Assembly: GCA_017562135.1 (NCBI GenBank)
Contig: QEYB01001653.1
Span: 1 to 64,000 of the forward strand
DNA: 64,000 nucleotides
Reading direction: 5' to 3'
Source of the DNA: Dipylidium caninum
Lineage: Eukaryota > Platyhelminthes > Cestoda > Cyclophyllidea > Dipylidiidae
In this document: in pieces, positions 1 through 11,034 of the stretch
How the letters are laid out: every line of letters starts with the position of its first letter
Numbering within the stretch: position 1 is the first letter of the stretch
Position numbers and translations under genes: made by a program
The notes under the pieces: generated by a model
The model's input: the letters and a program-made list of their open reading frames with translations, nothing else
What the model was told of the DNA's origin: nothing
Database searches by the model: none

Positions 1-1020
1 AAAGAGAGAGATTTGTTTACGACCATGTAAAACAAGATCCTCTGCCCCCAACATCGGAGATCGTAGAAAAACCTTAATTTAGTCAGAGAATCAGGGTGCC
101 ACATGAATAATTGCTCGCTAAGGACGTAATCGAGCCCCTCGTTCAAGCGGATGATAACACTGGAGTTGAAAGTTGATTGCCTACTGAAAAAATTACATAT
201 CAAAGAGCACATTGGGGACCAGGAGAAGGTAGCCCTTATACCTCCTACAACAATTTACCTCCGAATAAGGGAATATTGGCGGTGTGTATGGGTGGGGCAC
301 TCAAGGACTAATGATTAGAAGAAAGTATTGCAGAAAATTGGATGATTTCGTCATAGAAGTTGAAAAAAGAGGTCGACAATGGTTCAAGAGGGAGAGCATC
401 GTTAAACTGAGTGAGAATAATGAGGAGCCAAAATGCTGAGGACTCGTCAAAATTTGAGAACGAGGCCAGAGAGATTCGCCGATTGCAACCATTTGAATAT
501 CATTTTTTCTTGTCCTCACAAATTTCATATGGCAGAGAAGAGTACGGGAAATAAAATAAGCTATTTAACAAGGACTGGTTTGAACTTTTCACATTAATAA
601 AATGCAACGTTTCAAAAATGGAGTATATAACTTGCTCTTAAGGTCTAACAAAGAGTCAGTTGTAACATTACATACAGTTTGCTGGTGAGGAAAAATACAA
701 TTTGGTTTATGTTCCAAACAGAGTTAAACTGTCGAACAAACTCAGCCTGCTCCTCCTTCTCTCCTTTCCAACCTCTTCCATCTCAGAACTTACGTCTTCA
801 TGTCGCGCACCGCTCGGATCATCAGCCTTCTCTGCGCTCATCTTCTATTTTTTTTCGCACTCAAACGAGGTGGAGCCGTGGATGAGGGTGAAGACGATTG
901 AGATACGGGCAGAAATGCAGAACTATTTTTCCTCACCACAACTCCGTCCCGTAGTCTTGCGCGACTCAGCAGTATGAGCTTTGAGGACGCATTCGCTCCA
1001 CGGCATCCAGTAGAAGCGAA
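1..1020 (+). repeat. Dispersed repeat R1, copy a (enters from the left edge)
   Basis: This segment aligns by eye, with many substitutions and small indels, to about 24,720-25,760 in the same orientation. Shared blocks include the stretches near 40-130, 280-300, 560-640 and 700-960. The unit is over 1 kb and non-coding as it stands; all frames are broken. It could be a decayed mobile element or an old segmental duplication. No terminal repeats or transposase frame were seen. Confidence 0.7.
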
Positions 1021-4000
1021 TCGTTCCCCATTTCCTCTCTTCCGTAAAAATGACCAGAAGAAATGTGGAGAAAGTTCTTATTCTATCCTTCAAATCCTTT
1101 TCATCTCGCTTTTCTTTCACATATTTATTTTGCGACGGAAATAAAGAAGACAACTCGTGGAATTCTTCCAATTTATATCGTTAATTTGACTGGGAAAGAA
1201 TAGCTCGGGTGTCATTATTTCCCAGAATAATTGCCTTCAGTGTTCATTTCGTCTCAAATTCTACAACATTTGTGCACTTAATAGGCGGGGCTATTCAGAC
1301 AGAGTGGTGGGACCACGAAGGGGCGTGTGGGAAACAAATGAGCAAATATAGAGGTGAGTGCAAAAAGAAAGCCAACCATCTTGGTGGGGCGGAGATGAGG
1401 GACGAAAGGCGTTCATGAGACAATCACATCATTCACCGACAATAAAACTACCTTCTGATAATCCTGCATTGCGCACAGTCTTCGCGAGCTGTTTTTGTAG
1501 GCAGCCCCACCAAACTTATTCACCGCCATTCGATCGCTCACGCTACTTTGACGAGTATCGCATTGCAAAAAATGCAAACTGCGGGTGGGTTCATGGCGTG
1601 TCCAAACCCCCAACGAGATCCGCATGCCAAATTTGTCTCGAGCAAAATTGTCCTCAATGGGCAGTTTCGCATGTGAGAAATTTGTTAGTTTTCGTCCCCA
1701 ATCCAATGCACACCGCCCTGTCTCTATCTTTCGCTATCATAGTACTTTTGTTGTTGCTTTGATCCGACAATTCTGCTTCTTCAAGTCTCGCTCCAACGAA
1801 CATCAGCTCTTATTTACCTAACGCCACTCCTTTCGCTCTGCTATTCTTTCTCAGACCTCAGGCCGAAAACCGAGGTTGAACAGTCTAGGTCAGCAGGTGG
1901 AAGGCGAAAGTAGCATCTGCGGATTACCGAGGTGTGAGGAGCGAGAGTGAGGCGAGAGAGCTGGAAACGCAACTGAAGTGGGTCATTGAGCGGCTGGCCA
2001 CGCCTCTGAATTTTTGGCATGACGAGTACCTGTCTGTCTCTCTACCCTGTCTTTCTAAGGAATGAGTTGACATTTTTCGACAGAATTTGACGGGGAGAGT
2101 AGGCAAATACGCGTGGACATCCATTTGGCCATGACCTCTTTGGGCGTCTCCTTCAGGTCCTAAAAAGGCTGTCCTCTATATGGTTCACAATAGGGAAGAA
2201 ATGAGTGACCAGGTAGCGTGGACTCTTCTATCCTTTGTGTATCATTGGGAGTGATGGAACAACGGGCGGAGTGAATGTGAGCAGGAAAGTCCCACTAAAG
2301 GAAATGCGGGTGAAAACACGACAGGCCTACCGTCCGAGCACCAAGGAAGAGAAGATAATGTTAAGGGAGAGGTAGTAAAAACGTGTGCTGCGACACGAAA
2401 TCAATTTGCAACAGTCACATACTTTGGACCAAAATGCTCCGGATTCATGCTGAGTGCAAATGCTTCTCTTGTGAGCTCCGTGTTAAGTTCTTCGGTCAGA
2501 GACTTGGTGGAGAGAAGAGAGGAGAACAGGGAAGGAATTTTGGGGCGATAGCGATTGCTCAAGAGTGGGGGAGTGATTGACGGCACTGCTATATGGGATG
2601 TTCGAGCAAAATGCTGGTTTATGCGAAACGAGTTAGAGGCTTTCCTCGTGGCTTAAAAACCGCCAGAATTGCATCAATGCTTCCTGACACAGGCGCGTAC
2701 TCTCAAGATCAGATAGCTCCATGGGAAAGTACGTTTTCTTAAAAGATATATATCATCAACGTTCATTATCCATATGTACCAAAAGCAGCCTTTGAATGTC
2801 GCAATCTTCCAAGTCTACCCAAAGGCGGGTCCACTCTGGGAGCAGCAAGAGACGCGAGTGAGATAATGTTCTGAAAGCGATATGTATAATCTTCTGCCAA
2901 CACTCTTCTCGAATCACTCCACGGTGTGTTGGGTACACTGGGCAGGAAATCGAAGTGTGAGCTTCACTTCGGTGAGAGATTAACAACTTTTCGAAGTTGA
3001 ATTGCAGATAGGGTGTAAATGGTCTCAGTAACATACTGACTATCGCCTATGTGGTGAGTTTGCTAAGCGAGTTTCAATCAGGAAGACTTTTCGTGAATAG
3101 ATTCATCAGCTGACATCCTGTCACAGTTGACCAATGAGTATGATGCCAGACTGGACCACTCAAAGTGAGCGACTGGTATCACGCTCCCAGTGCCTTCTCG
3201 GTGGACCAGCTTGAGCTGCACTTCAAAGGAGACTAACTGATTTTTGTGCTATTTAAGAGCTTACCAACGGGACTTCTCAACCGACCACGTAGGCTGCGCA
3301 AGCCGCGCTTTCGCATTGTCTGCCTAAGTGCAATCTGTGTCGGTGGTGTGAAAATGCTGTCTGCGAGCAATCCCTGAGAGAAGCCATGTCGCCATTTTTG
3401 CAAATGCTTTGTGTACCAGTATAGAGAAGCTAGAGGAGATGGCAGTGTACTGCTTCGTAAATGTCTTGTCCATCGCATTCCTAATCATTTGAAGCACTCA
3501 CAGTAATTTCAACTTTCCACACGCCTTCTAGTCGGGCGAGACTTCGTTTGACACACGAAGAATTAGGTCACCTTCTCACCATTTCGGCAGGGGATTTAAG
3601 TGCACAGTCGTGAAGTTGTGGACAGAAATGACCTTCTCCTCAACTGTCGCAAGACGAGTCATGGAGCTCGAGAAGCAAAATAAAATGTCGAGGTTTGTTC
3701 TGCCTGCACAGCCTCGTCATCATGCTCCTTTATCTCACCAGAGCTATAGAACACGAAACTGTTCGTGAACTTTAGTCTAGACCAGATAGGCACTGGTCAT
3801 CTAGGCGGTTGGAACACTTTCTGAGGACTGCACAGCGTTCGTGGTGGTTGGTGATGGTGGTGTTGGTGCAGACAAGATTCAGTAAGAGTCTCCCCTTCCG
3901 AAAAAGGAGATATGAAGTTGGAAACTAAAGGCAGGTGTTTTTGTTTAAGCAGTCTTCAGATGGAACTTAGATGGATGCATTGTGACGTCCACCGGCTCAT

Positions 4001-4324
4001 AGTGATGAAGAGGAGTAGGAAGAAAATTGGGAACGACCACTGTGGAATTCGCTCCACACACCAACGCTGTTGCTTTGACACCAACTTACCGCATAACAAT
4101 GCAGAACGACGTTTTGGGTTTTGAGTTATTAAAGGCATCTCCATCAAGTCGACGAACCGTTTTAATGCTTTTCCATTATTCTGTCGTCCTCTTTTCCTCC
4201 TTCCTGCGTCTCCAACAATTTTACCCAATCACATCAGAAATTCTTCGACACTCAAAAGAAAAGAGTTGTAGGGCGCATGGAATTGCTCATTGTACTCTTA
4301 TAACGCATGTGAGCAAGCTGACGG
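1021..4324. other. No recognisable gene
   Basis: All frames are short and broken, with mixed base composition. I saw no convincing splice-bounded exon, RNA gene or tandem repeat. A TATA-like AGATATATATC lies near 2,745 with nothing coding after it. Confidence 0.5.
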
Positions 4325-5215
4325 CAGCTCGGTAAGCAACGGCCACCGCCTCGCCGGCCCAGCACAGTTGAAGGCGGCGGCCTTCGGCGTGTAAATTGTT
4401 GAAATTGGACCATCCGGCAGCTTCACCAACTCGGTCAATTACTGCTGCCGCGTCTAATTGCCAGACATATGGGTAATGAGAAAATCCTCAGCTCAACCGA
4501 GGACCACCAAAATTAGGGTTATATTTAATCGTTCACCAAAAATGTAATTATTTTTGGATGCCCACCCACAACGTAACTTCAGTAAATCAAACTAAATTTA
4601 CGTGTGCAGCACGTGTGCGTGCCTGCAACAGTCCTACCTACAGGGTTTGGCTAGTAATTGAGGGCGGATGTTAAGAATGAAACCCAAACAACTTCTAATC
4701 AAGATACTGACACCCCTCCTCTCCCTTTAATACTCCACTCTATCAGTCTTATGACACGCCAAATTCCGACCACTTTGAAGCTCTAATGAGGTTTCGGGAC
4801 CAATCTTCGAATGGCTTGAGTTGAAAAATCAGATGACTATTTCCACCCGTACATTACCTACTTTTTGCAAGGGGAGATTCCTTATGGCAGTTCAAACTCG
4901 ACCAACTTGTTTTCCAACTTGTGCACTTAATTCGGAATGAGTAAAATAAAATGTTTTGTTCTTGATGTTATTAAGGAATTAAACGTAGGGGAAAAGTGTG
5001 TCCACCATCAAAAGCGGTTCCTCATCGTCCAAGGAAATAAAATCAAGAGGATTCATATTGCACCTCCTTTCGTCTCACTTTGTGACGAGGGTCCGATTAA
5101 GCTCCTGCTCAGTAGATTTTCGTGCTCCAAGAGTTTGTATCGCTGTCAGGAGCATCTTCCAGCAAGCTGGCGTAGCAGGCGCATTAGTGCAGCGCGACAG
5201 GTTTTTTGACACGCA
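4325..5215 (+). repeat. Dispersed repeat R2, copy a
   Basis: This copy matches the reverse complement of 44,770-45,745 along most of its length. Landmarks are a GTTGGTGAAGC block with GCCGAAGGCCGCCG (on the minus strand here near 4,370-4,440), a GTTCACCAAAAATGTAATTA block near 4,530, and a block around 5,070-5,200 with TCACTTTGTGACGAGG. The last block is shared again with 5,890-6,340. Divergence is high. Short coding-like stretches occur at the left end, but each copy breaks them differently. Confidence 0.7.
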
Positions 5216-5489
5216 GTATATACGCCGATATCAGCGAGCGGATTCGAGGATGTAGACCGATGGAACCCTGTTCGAGTTGACCACCTCGGAAGTCCCTCCA
5301 CTCCACCTCTACTCTACCGACTCTTCCTAGAGCTCGTCCACCGCCATTACCCAGCCCAGAACAAAAATCCTCATTTCCCACCGTTTTGACAACAGTTGGC
5401 CAGTGTTGAGAGCAAGCAATTTATTAGCGGTACCCCTGAAATCTTACGTGTTATAGTCCGCCCCAAATCGAAGGGAAGGATGCACGAGT

Positions 5490-5700
5490 TCAATGAAGCT
5501 CCTCCAACAGCTTGGGAATTTGCTCTATTAGAGGGCTGTCGGCACAGATCTCTCTGAATCTGGGGTACTTTGCCATGGCCGAGAGCATGTCCATCTCCCA
5601 AATCCGTGCACTCGGGGTGAGCTGCTTGAGCAACCGGCGTCAAGGACTCCTGATTGGCCATGACCAAGGCGACGCAGATGAGAATTCTTAAGGGCTGCAT
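5490..5700 (-). CDS. Small secreted helical protein, possibly frameshifted
   Basis: The start ATG at 5,700 lies about 45 bp downstream of a clear TATAAAAG on the minus strand. The first residues, MQPLRILICVALVMA, look like a signal peptide. About 25 codons on, the frame continues as junk. A shift of one base near 5,622 instead opens a convincing frame that includes MDMLSAMAKYPRF, then REICADSPLIEQI, then PKLLEELH and a stop at 5,490, predicted to be amphipathic helix. Two readings are possible. One is a one-base insertion in CAAGCAGCTC. The other is a 43-nt GT-AG intron from 5,664 to 5,622, which restores the phase exactly but has a weak donor (GTCATG). The mature product would be under about 55 residues. 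Cestodes secrete small helical lipid-binding proteins of this general design (antigen B type), but I see no decisive motif and do not assign it. Confidence 0.5.
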
Positions 5701-5742
5701 TGTCGTGTGATTGGTAATGAGAGACTCACGCCTCTGTTCCCT

Positions 5743-5750
5743 CTTTTATA
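5743..5750 (-). promoter_or_regulatory. TATA box of the small secreted-protein gene
   Basis: TATAAAAG on the minus strand, about 45 bp before the ATG at 5,700. This spacing would leave a 5' leader of roughly 15-20 nt. Confidence 0.6.
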
Positions 5751-5889
5751 CTCCCCTTTGGGCGGTCCAACGAACAATTTACATTCGAGGATGAATTGGT
5801 CTCTCGAGGTTGGTCATATTCATTCGAGTAGAGCTCTGAGAGGTTATCTACTAATTGTTTGTCATAAGAAAGACTGGAATGTTTTGATA

Positions 5890-6340
5890 TTTTCCCTTGC
5901 CAGTCATTGCTGTCCTAGGGACACCCAATTCTTACCACTTTAAAGTCCTGGTGAGGTTTTCAGGACTGTGTGCTACTGGTTTTGGGTAAAATACCAATGA
6001 CTCTATTTCTAACCTCGCACATTACCTCCTGCCGCAAGAACAGATTCTTGTCCTGCAGCACTAACTCAATTCACCTGTTTTCTGGTGTTTTGCTACTGAA
6101 TAGGAAACGATAGCATAAAATGACCATCAGATGCCGGCGAAAAATTTCAAACCGGTTTACTTAAACGCTAAATGGAGCAAAGCCAAGCAAACCCAAATTT
6201 TACGTCTTGTCGGCTCACTTTGTGACGAGGGGTCCGGTAAACACCTGTTTAGCAAATTTTCATGCTCCATGCGCTTGTATCGCTGACAGGCGCCTCTTTC
6301 AGCAAGTTAACCTGGTAGGCGCAGCAATGCAGCCAGATGC
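5890..6340 (+). repeat. Dispersed repeat R2, copy b (partial)
   Basis: This shares the right-hand part of R2 with 4,760-5,215: CACTTTGTGACGAGGGGTCC, then a CATGCTCCA block, then a TTGTATCGCTGACAGG block and the CAGCAAG...GTAGGCGCA end. It is a direct repeat placed about 1.1 kb after copy a, just behind the promoter of the small secreted-protein gene. Confidence 0.7.
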
Positions 6341-7078
6341 TTTGTTGTTGTTGTACGGTAGAAATCTTATATAACATCAAGCTTGGTCCTCTTGAAATCA
6401 CTCAAAAAGCTGAAATCACTGGACGAAGACCCTGCGACGTCTTGGGGAATGAATGTGCACGCGATTCCTTCGACTCTCCCGACGAACATATGGAAGAAAG
6501 GGTTGGCGACAGAAGAGCATGTCTCTCTGGTACAGCATGGGGCGACAGGCTGATGGACCTCATGAAGCCACATTTCTCCTTATTTAACCTGTCACTGAGT
6601 GTCATAACGGCAGTTGCCAGGGCAATGATTAAAACTGCCTCATCGCTTTCATTGAACGTCAACCGTTATAACACTGTCGCTATAAATTATACCGGCTACC
6701 GAGTCTGTCTTGTCCACTTCCAAGTTGTTTAATGGAGTATTTCTGTAGGCAGATTAGTCGATTAAAATGAAGTAAAAACTTCTGAAATAATGACTTGGAA
6801 TTACTGCCTACGTGGATGATATATGGCTGTCACCGGTGTGTACCGAAATGTAATAACTCCTCGATTCGACTAAAAAGGTAACATGGTGTTCCCATGTTGA
6901 CAGTATGGCCACCTGATAGGTAAGTTGCATGCATTAAAAAGCCGTCTTTGGAGAAAATTCATGTGATTTAAGCTACTTCACTAAGTGAATAAATCTTGGG
7001 GCTTTTTTCTCAGGATGTCTGAATATCATGAAGTTTCCTATGAGATGTCTTAATTTGCGATTGTCTTCCCCATACTAG
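6341..7078. other. No recognisable gene
   Basis: A plus-strand frame runs 6,337-6,732 without a clear start context, protein signature or splice signals. I treat it as chance. The rest is AT-rich with all frames closed. Confidence 0.45.
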
Positions 7079-7206
7079 AGGACAATGACTTCCGACTATC
7101 TCTTCTTTGTCTTCTGACCGTCGCGGTGCACACGGCCAGGGCCGAGTCACTCTACGACATGCAGAAGGAGAAGGATAATGAGGAGGAGGAGGAGGAGGAG
7201 TACTAG
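7079..7206 (+). CDS. Exon-like segment: hydrophobic run then acidic tail
   Basis: After a pyrimidine-rich acceptor (CTTCCCCATACTAG) the frame reads DNDFRLSLLCLLTVAVHTARA, which is like a signal peptide core, then ESLYDMQKEKDN and a Glu run ending in Tyr and a stop at 7,204. No ATG in frame is present, so if real it is a terminal exon. The Glu run comes from a GGA microsatellite, so the tail may mean little. Weak call. Confidence 0.22.
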
Positions 7207-8629
7207 GAGGAGAGGTAGAATAAGATGAAGACGAGGCGGATGCGAGTGGACCAGGGAATCAGCAGCAAACGAGGATTTCCAACTAGAATATCCTTAAATT
7301 TATGCCCATACGCCAAGTACGAAAGTGTAGGAGTCTGGAGAACGCATCTTCTTGCTTCTGATCCAATACCTCGGCCTAATGGACGCCCGCGAAGCCAGTC
7401 TAGAGAAGTTTATGGGGACTGAAGGCTGGTTATCGAGACCTCCCACCAGTTATAGATCTGTTTCCGCTTCACGTATTTAGCGCCTTTTCTCCCGCAGGTC
7501 ATCTTTCAGCTGCCATCCCTGTTCACCAGTAAATTTGACTGGGAAAAAAACTGTGTCCATCTGCTCACCGAGGCAAGGTTTTTTGGCGTCATAATGAGGG
7601 TGCTAAACTCTTCACGCACAGAGTCGTTTGCATTGTCCGCAGCACGGCGGACAGCGCTGTTAGCACCTCGGATACCGCGACTGTCTCACAGTTCCAGTGA
7701 GGGGGAAATTGACCGTCACACCCAAAGCCGATTTTACGCTAAATAGGCTAACGTGTGGTGGTGACAGGTGGCTGCAACTCATGTCACCGTTCGAATAGGC
7801 AATCCTGAATTACGCTCGGCATGACCAAGAGATGAGGGCCAAAACCGAGACCATGCGATTGGACAAAATGGCCACAAGTGAGCGACTTCCCAGGAATAGA
7901 GTAGAAGAAGTTTTCACTGGTGGAATCGGCAGCCGCAGAAACCGCGGGTGTCATTCATAGGGTTTGTGCTTTTCCTAGTGGGCTGAGATGGAGAGATTTC
8001 CTCCTCGTCCAAATTTCGCCCCAGAGAAATAACAGTCCCTGCAGAGGAGGCGGTTGAACGTGAGGCGATGCAGGAAAAGAAGTAAAGGACTATGGGATAA
8101 ACGCGAACAATGAGCAGATTAAATTGCCTCAACGCAAAAGTTTCATTCTCATAAATTCATCTTCGGTAAAATATCCACGTCAGAAACCAAAACAACAGGC
8201 ATAAGGCCGCGGTCGTGTACAGGAATGCTTAAATTTTCCCTGGATCTGAAGGAAATTCAACGTGAGCACGTTATTTTTGTATTCACTACTTAACAAAATA
8301 AGAGTGGTTTTACCGAACGCGCAACAAGATTCTTCTCGGGACTATTTGTAGTCCTTTCAACATTCCACTCACTTGCTGTTAAAACGACTGCAGATGACAC
8401 CTTTTGTCTGGTGGTCAAAGCTCACGTGAGAGATTTCTCTTCCTCGGACACTTGGCCTTGAAATGCACATTTCAGAGCCCATTCCTTGTTACACTTTGTA
8501 CTAAATTGCCCAAAGGCAATTGTAATCAAAAACGACTAAGCGACATCTTCACTCATGGGTGGTGGATGAAGCTGCGATCGGGCCACTGTCCGCAAGCCAG
8601 GAAAGGAGGCTACCTTTCCGCTGGTAGCG
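7207..8629. other. No recognisable gene
   Basis: A minus-strand frame at 7,914-8,060 follows a good acceptor (CCGCCTCCTCTGCAG) and reads VISLGRNLDEEEISPSQ before a stop, so a last exon there is possible but unsupported. Otherwise there is nothing coding-like. Confidence 0.4.
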
Positions 8630-8881
8630 TGTGAAAATGGTAAATTCGCTGGACGAAGTATGGCAAAGAAGGCGAACCACATAAAAATATTTGGTGTGGT
8701 GTTCCTCTTCCATATGTTCGAAACACGTTGGGGATTTTGCTTGTCTCAAGATCACCTGTTGTCTGCGTATAATACATGGCTTGAAGTCTATGCATTCAGC
8801 AGGAATCTCTTCATAGCTGCATTCTCTAATTGACAGCAGGCAATTGCTCGTTTTCCCTTCAGATCCGGGGAACATCTCCAT
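8630..8881 (-). repeat. Duplicated segment R4, copy a, with an open minus-strand frame
   Basis: This is similar to 23,235-23,420. The shared stretch on the minus strand ends in CGCCTTCTTT...CACTTCGTC. In this copy the minus strand has an ATG-started frame from 8,881 of about 110 codons. It begins MEMFPGSEG and contains IRECSYEEIPAECIDFKPC. In copy b the same stretch has stops. The preserved frame in one copy suggests the pair derives from a protein-coding source. The function is not recognised. Confidence 0.45.
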
Positions 8882-10424
8882 TGTGTCCTTTCTGCCTGCT
8901 CCACTCTGCCATTACGCACGTGAGGCGACCGCATTCCCGGCAAATGTCCAACTCCTATTCATGTCTTCAGACTGCAAGCACTTCAGGCATTGTAAACATG
9001 AATGGGAGGGCGAAGTAGCCGGTTAATGCGCCAATGTCCTCTTTCAGCTGTCAGTTCTTCCCGGTAAAACTAAAGAAAGGAAAGAAAGAGCTTCCCCACT
9101 CTACTTTGTTTTAAACACCAACTACGTCATACTCTCCACCCTTTCCAATCCTCGTCCACACTGGACAACTTCTCTTCTCCACACCATCACAATTGTCCGA
9201 TATATCACACTTTGGAAAGCCTCTTGACAATATTGCTTTGTTCACGCAGATACCTTCTCTTCTTAACTACTCATTGCAGCCTCAAATGCCTCCTCCCTCC
9301 TCTCTTCCTTGTCAACTCGCACTAAGATCAACTCATATGGGACGAGCCAATTTCCTCTTTTGGCGGCCTCATCTTTCCCGATGAGAACAAAAGAAGAGAT
9401 AAGGATGCATCGCTAGGAGGCTTCAATGTGATCTTCGGGTAGGCAAGAGAACAGACTTTCTAGCACTTCACCACCATCTCTTTTTAAAAATTTTGATCAG
9501 TTAGCTCCAGGCTAAAGCAGGTTCATATTAGCATCTACGTTATAAATGACTCGGTCTGGCCACCATTATGCCAATTCGCCCGATATGTCAAGTATTAGAA
9601 TGGCAGTTGAGGAAAGTGCTTTCGTCTCCACGATGCCATCCGTAACGCTAAATATTCACCTCAACCATGCCATTTCAATCAAATATTTATTTCGATAGCC
9701 AGAAGTCCACTTTAACGCTTTTTGCCCACGAGACATTCGTTCCGGTTTAGTCACTACCAATCCTCACAAGTTTCCGCACTTTCGAAAGTCTTTTAAAGAC
9801 AATGCTTTGTCCACGCTGCTACTTGCCTGTCTCTCAACTATTCACTTCTACCTTCAACGCTCTTTCATCATTGTCTCCAATTCCAGTCATCATCTCTTCC
9901 CCAAAATATACTAAATAACCACACATACACACATCACGTACAGACATACATCACGCCTAGGAGGATAATGAGAATTTCCACATTCTAAATGAACCCCACT
10001 GCCAACTAACAAATGCCAACCTAATTATACCAATGTCACAATTGGCAACTTGAGTAGCGTTTTCGTGGAATATCAGTTCGCTGGAGACGGTGTAGAGACG
10101 AAGGCTGTTGATCACTGATGCTATGGAGAACTTGAATTTTGCCTAGCGTAGACATCGCTAACACACTAACCTATCTGTCTGCTTTCTGTCCGCCTGTCTA
10201 CGCAGTAGATTCAGAGACGTGCTCCAGTGATAGACGCGGTGTGCGGTCAAGGCCGTGCAACTAGAGGCAGCTTTCGAGGATTCCACATTTTCGGTTTGTC
10301 GCCTGTAATCTTTAACAACCAACCAACAACATCGAATCTCTGGCTGTAACAAGGCACCCGATGATGATGATGGTGGCGTGCAGAAAAAATGGTTCTGACA
10401 CGATTCTCTCGCCACTCGAGCTCC
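8882..10424. other. No recognisable gene
   Basis: AT-rich, with frames under about 65 codons. I saw no splice-bounded exon or structured repeat. Confidence 0.5.
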
Positions 10425-10690
10425 CTAGGTTGGAAAGAAATGCTTAAAAAACAGGTAGAATTTCATTACAGTGTTTCGTAAAACAGATTTTCTGATGGGA
10501 CATAGAGAAGATGGTTCGAAAAATTTGAAGCAGGTCATTCCGATCCTTCTAACGAGTTGCATTTTGTACAACTGTCTTTGATTGACGACGATGTTGTTTA
10601 GAATACGTTGGAGCAAGCTTCCTTTCGCCAACATCTGGATCGTTGAAAGGTTCAATTTAGCTCACAAACCCCTTCAAACCATGTTCAGGA
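10425..10690 (+). repeat. Dispersed repeat R1, copy c (left part only)
   Basis: This aligns to about 24,560-24,790. Shared blocks are the GTGTTTCGT region, the CTGAT/GATTGGACATAG region, the GAAGCAGGT region and the TTGATTG(A/G)CGACGAT(G/C)TTGTTTAGA region. It stops before the part held in copy a. Confidence 0.65.
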
Positions 10691-10796
10691 GATAGAAGGA
10701 ATGCAAATAAATGAACTTGCGGTGCCGTCTCAGGAACACCTCAGCTCGTTGGAGACGAAATCAAATTCTCCTTCCACCGGATGATAACACAGGGCG

Positions 10797-10900
10797 TGGG
10801 GGATGGGGAGGTGAGGCGGGACAAGGCAAGGAGAGAAGGAAGGAAGGAAATGAGAGGGAAGGCAAGGCAAGGCAAGGTGGAGCAAGGCAAGAGAGGGTGG
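10797..10900 (+). repeat. Purine-rich low-complexity tract (GGCAA/GGAA units)
   Basis: Almost only A and G on the plus strand, with GGCAAGGCAAGGCAA and GGAAGGAAGGAA runs. Frames read across it on both strands are low complexity and not called as genes. Confidence 0.8.
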
Positions 10901-10990
10901 TTAGCTTGTGTGCTTGTCATGACGGGCGACATGGAAGGGACAGGCTGTCGAAAAAGTTGTGGGCTGGGCTCTAGTTGTGGTCGTGTCCGA

Positions 10991-11034
10991 GGTTAGGGAT
11001 AGGGTTGGGGATGGGGTTTTGGTTGCGGTTGGGG
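10991..11034 (+). other. G-quadruplex-capable, telomere-like G-rich stretch
   Basis: The plus strand reads GGTTAGGGATAGGGTTGGGG then ATGGGG and further G runs. Four runs of at least three G with loops of 2-3 nt meet the usual G-quadruplex pattern. The units resemble degenerate TTAGGG, the common animal telomere repeat. Confidence 0.65.

Noticed and set aside
6809..6835. YVDDIWL, like the reverse-transcriptase catalytic box
   Set aside because: Only about ten residues fit. Stops close the frame on both sides and no other reverse-transcriptase motif is nearby.
7180..7206. Tubulin-like acidic tail ending EEY
   Set aside because: The Glu run is a GGA microsatellite, and no other tubulin sequence precedes it.
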